DNA of 5,489 bases from NCBI GenBank assembly GCA_013151975.1, contig JAADHG010000130.1:1-5489 (forward strand), in the 5' to 3' direction. Of the stretch, positions 4,963 through 5,489 are shown one piece after another. The position numbers and the translations under genes are program-made. The notes below the pieces were generated by a model. It was not told where the DNA came from. It saw only the letters and a program-made list of their open reading frames with translations, and did no database searches. This DNA is from Chlorobiota bacterium. GTDB lineage: Bacteria; Bacteroidota; Bacteroidia; Flavobacteriales; Flavobacteriaceae. The first letter of the stretch is position 1. Each line of letters opens with the position of its first letter.

Positions 4963-5489
4963 ATGAATTACGCATTTAAAACTGACATGGCTATTAATAA
5001 CTTATTAAAGTTTAAGATAAGCTTTAGCACAGTTCACAAAAGCTATTTATTTAAAAACAAATGGGTTAATGAATATGATGAATCCTCATTTCTTGAACAA
5101 ATAGACGACATTAAAAATCTATTACATATACAATTAAAGAACGGTTTAAAGCAAGATGAGTATCTCCAAAATCTTTTAGATCCAATTTGGAAACGAATTG
5201 AATGGCTTGATGAAAACAAAGCCTTTTCTCCTCTTTTTTTTGAATTCTACTCGAATAAAATAAATGAAAATAATAACACGATTGACAATTTTAGGCCAAA
5301 CACCGAAATGTATCAAAAGTTTATTAATAATGATATAAACGTAAGTTCTAGTGATTCTGATTCATTCAATTATATCAGGTTCCATTCTAAAAGTATGAAC
5401 CATTTCAAGAACATCATCGATTTTGAAAAAGGACTCTTACTCAATGTAATTGAACTATACAGAAATGCTTTAAATTATCTTTACGATTA
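4963..5489 (+). CDS. Unrecognised protein, first gene after the integrase, cut by window edge
   Basis: An open frame from ATG 4963 runs 175 codons to the edge. The last two bases are TA, so the next codon could be a stop or tyrosine. The protein (MNYAFKTDMA...) has no signal peptide and no membrane segment. It looks cytosolic and mostly helical, rich in Asn, Lys, Phe and Tyr, with three tryptophans (34, 76, 81), an aromatic patch SPLFFEFY at 89-96 and a low-complexity SSSDSDS at 128-134. A second in-frame ATG (codon 9) could be the start. It lies 57 bp after the recombinase on the same strand, so it probably belongs to the inserted element. I do not recognise the family. A faint likeness to RteC-type element regulators (an aromatic stretch mid-protein, integrase neighbour) is too weak to use. 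Confidence 0.75.
   Translation, partial: MNYAFKTDMAINNLLKFKISFSTVHKSYLFKNKWVNEYDESSFLEQIDDIKNLLHIQLKNGLKQDEYLQNLLDPIWKRIEWLDENKAFSPLFFEFYSNKINENNNTIDNFRPNTEMYQKFINNDINVSSSDSDSFNYIRFHSKSMNHFKNIIDFEKGLLLNVIELYRNALNYLYD

Overview
The window looks like chromosomal DNA from a marine or environmental Bacteroidota, most likely class Flavobacteriia. It is AT-rich, its starts are preceded by A-rich leaders without Shine-Dalgarno sequences, and several genes carry the Bacteroidota -7 box TAnnTTTG. The proteins also read as flavobacterial versions of their families. This placement is inferred from sequence style; no database search was possible.

Positions 1-3188 hold four ordinary chromosomal genes, all on the minus strand. 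Reading leftward from the tRNA they are: a TauE/SafE-family membrane permease (2421-3188); an NfsB-like FMN nitroreductase (1694-2323); a small secreted thioredoxin-fold protein with a CAPC active site (1169-1621); and KdnA, the PLP aminotransferase that makes 8-amino-3,8-dideoxy-octulosonate (Kdo8N) for the lipopolysaccharide inner core (1-1069, C-terminus beyond the window). Each has its own candidate promoter, and a strong terminator separates thioredoxin from kdnA. I read them as separate transcription units rather than one operon. Two perfect palindromes lie at the thioredoxin and TauE promoters and are candidate operators.

Positions 3293-3497 hold a complete tRNA-Ser(UGA) gene on the plus strand. 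It has the clearest promoter in the window (TTTG, 20 bases, TATATTTG) and a 15-bp perfect terminator hairpin.

Positions 3498-5489 look like the left end of an integrated mobile element. A 407-residue tyrosine recombinase starts 261 bp downstream of the tRNA and points away from it. The gap between terminator and recombinase is dense in short repeats: a tandem 12-mer with an inverted partial copy, a tandem 11-mer that continues as an 11-bp periodicity, and an inverted repeat abutting the recombinase start. These are good candidates for recombinase arm sites or autoregulatory sites. The recombinase is followed by the start of an unrecognised gene (4963 to the edge), probably the first cargo or element gene. 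The far end of the element lies outside the window. I found no CRISPR array, rRNA gene or IS element.
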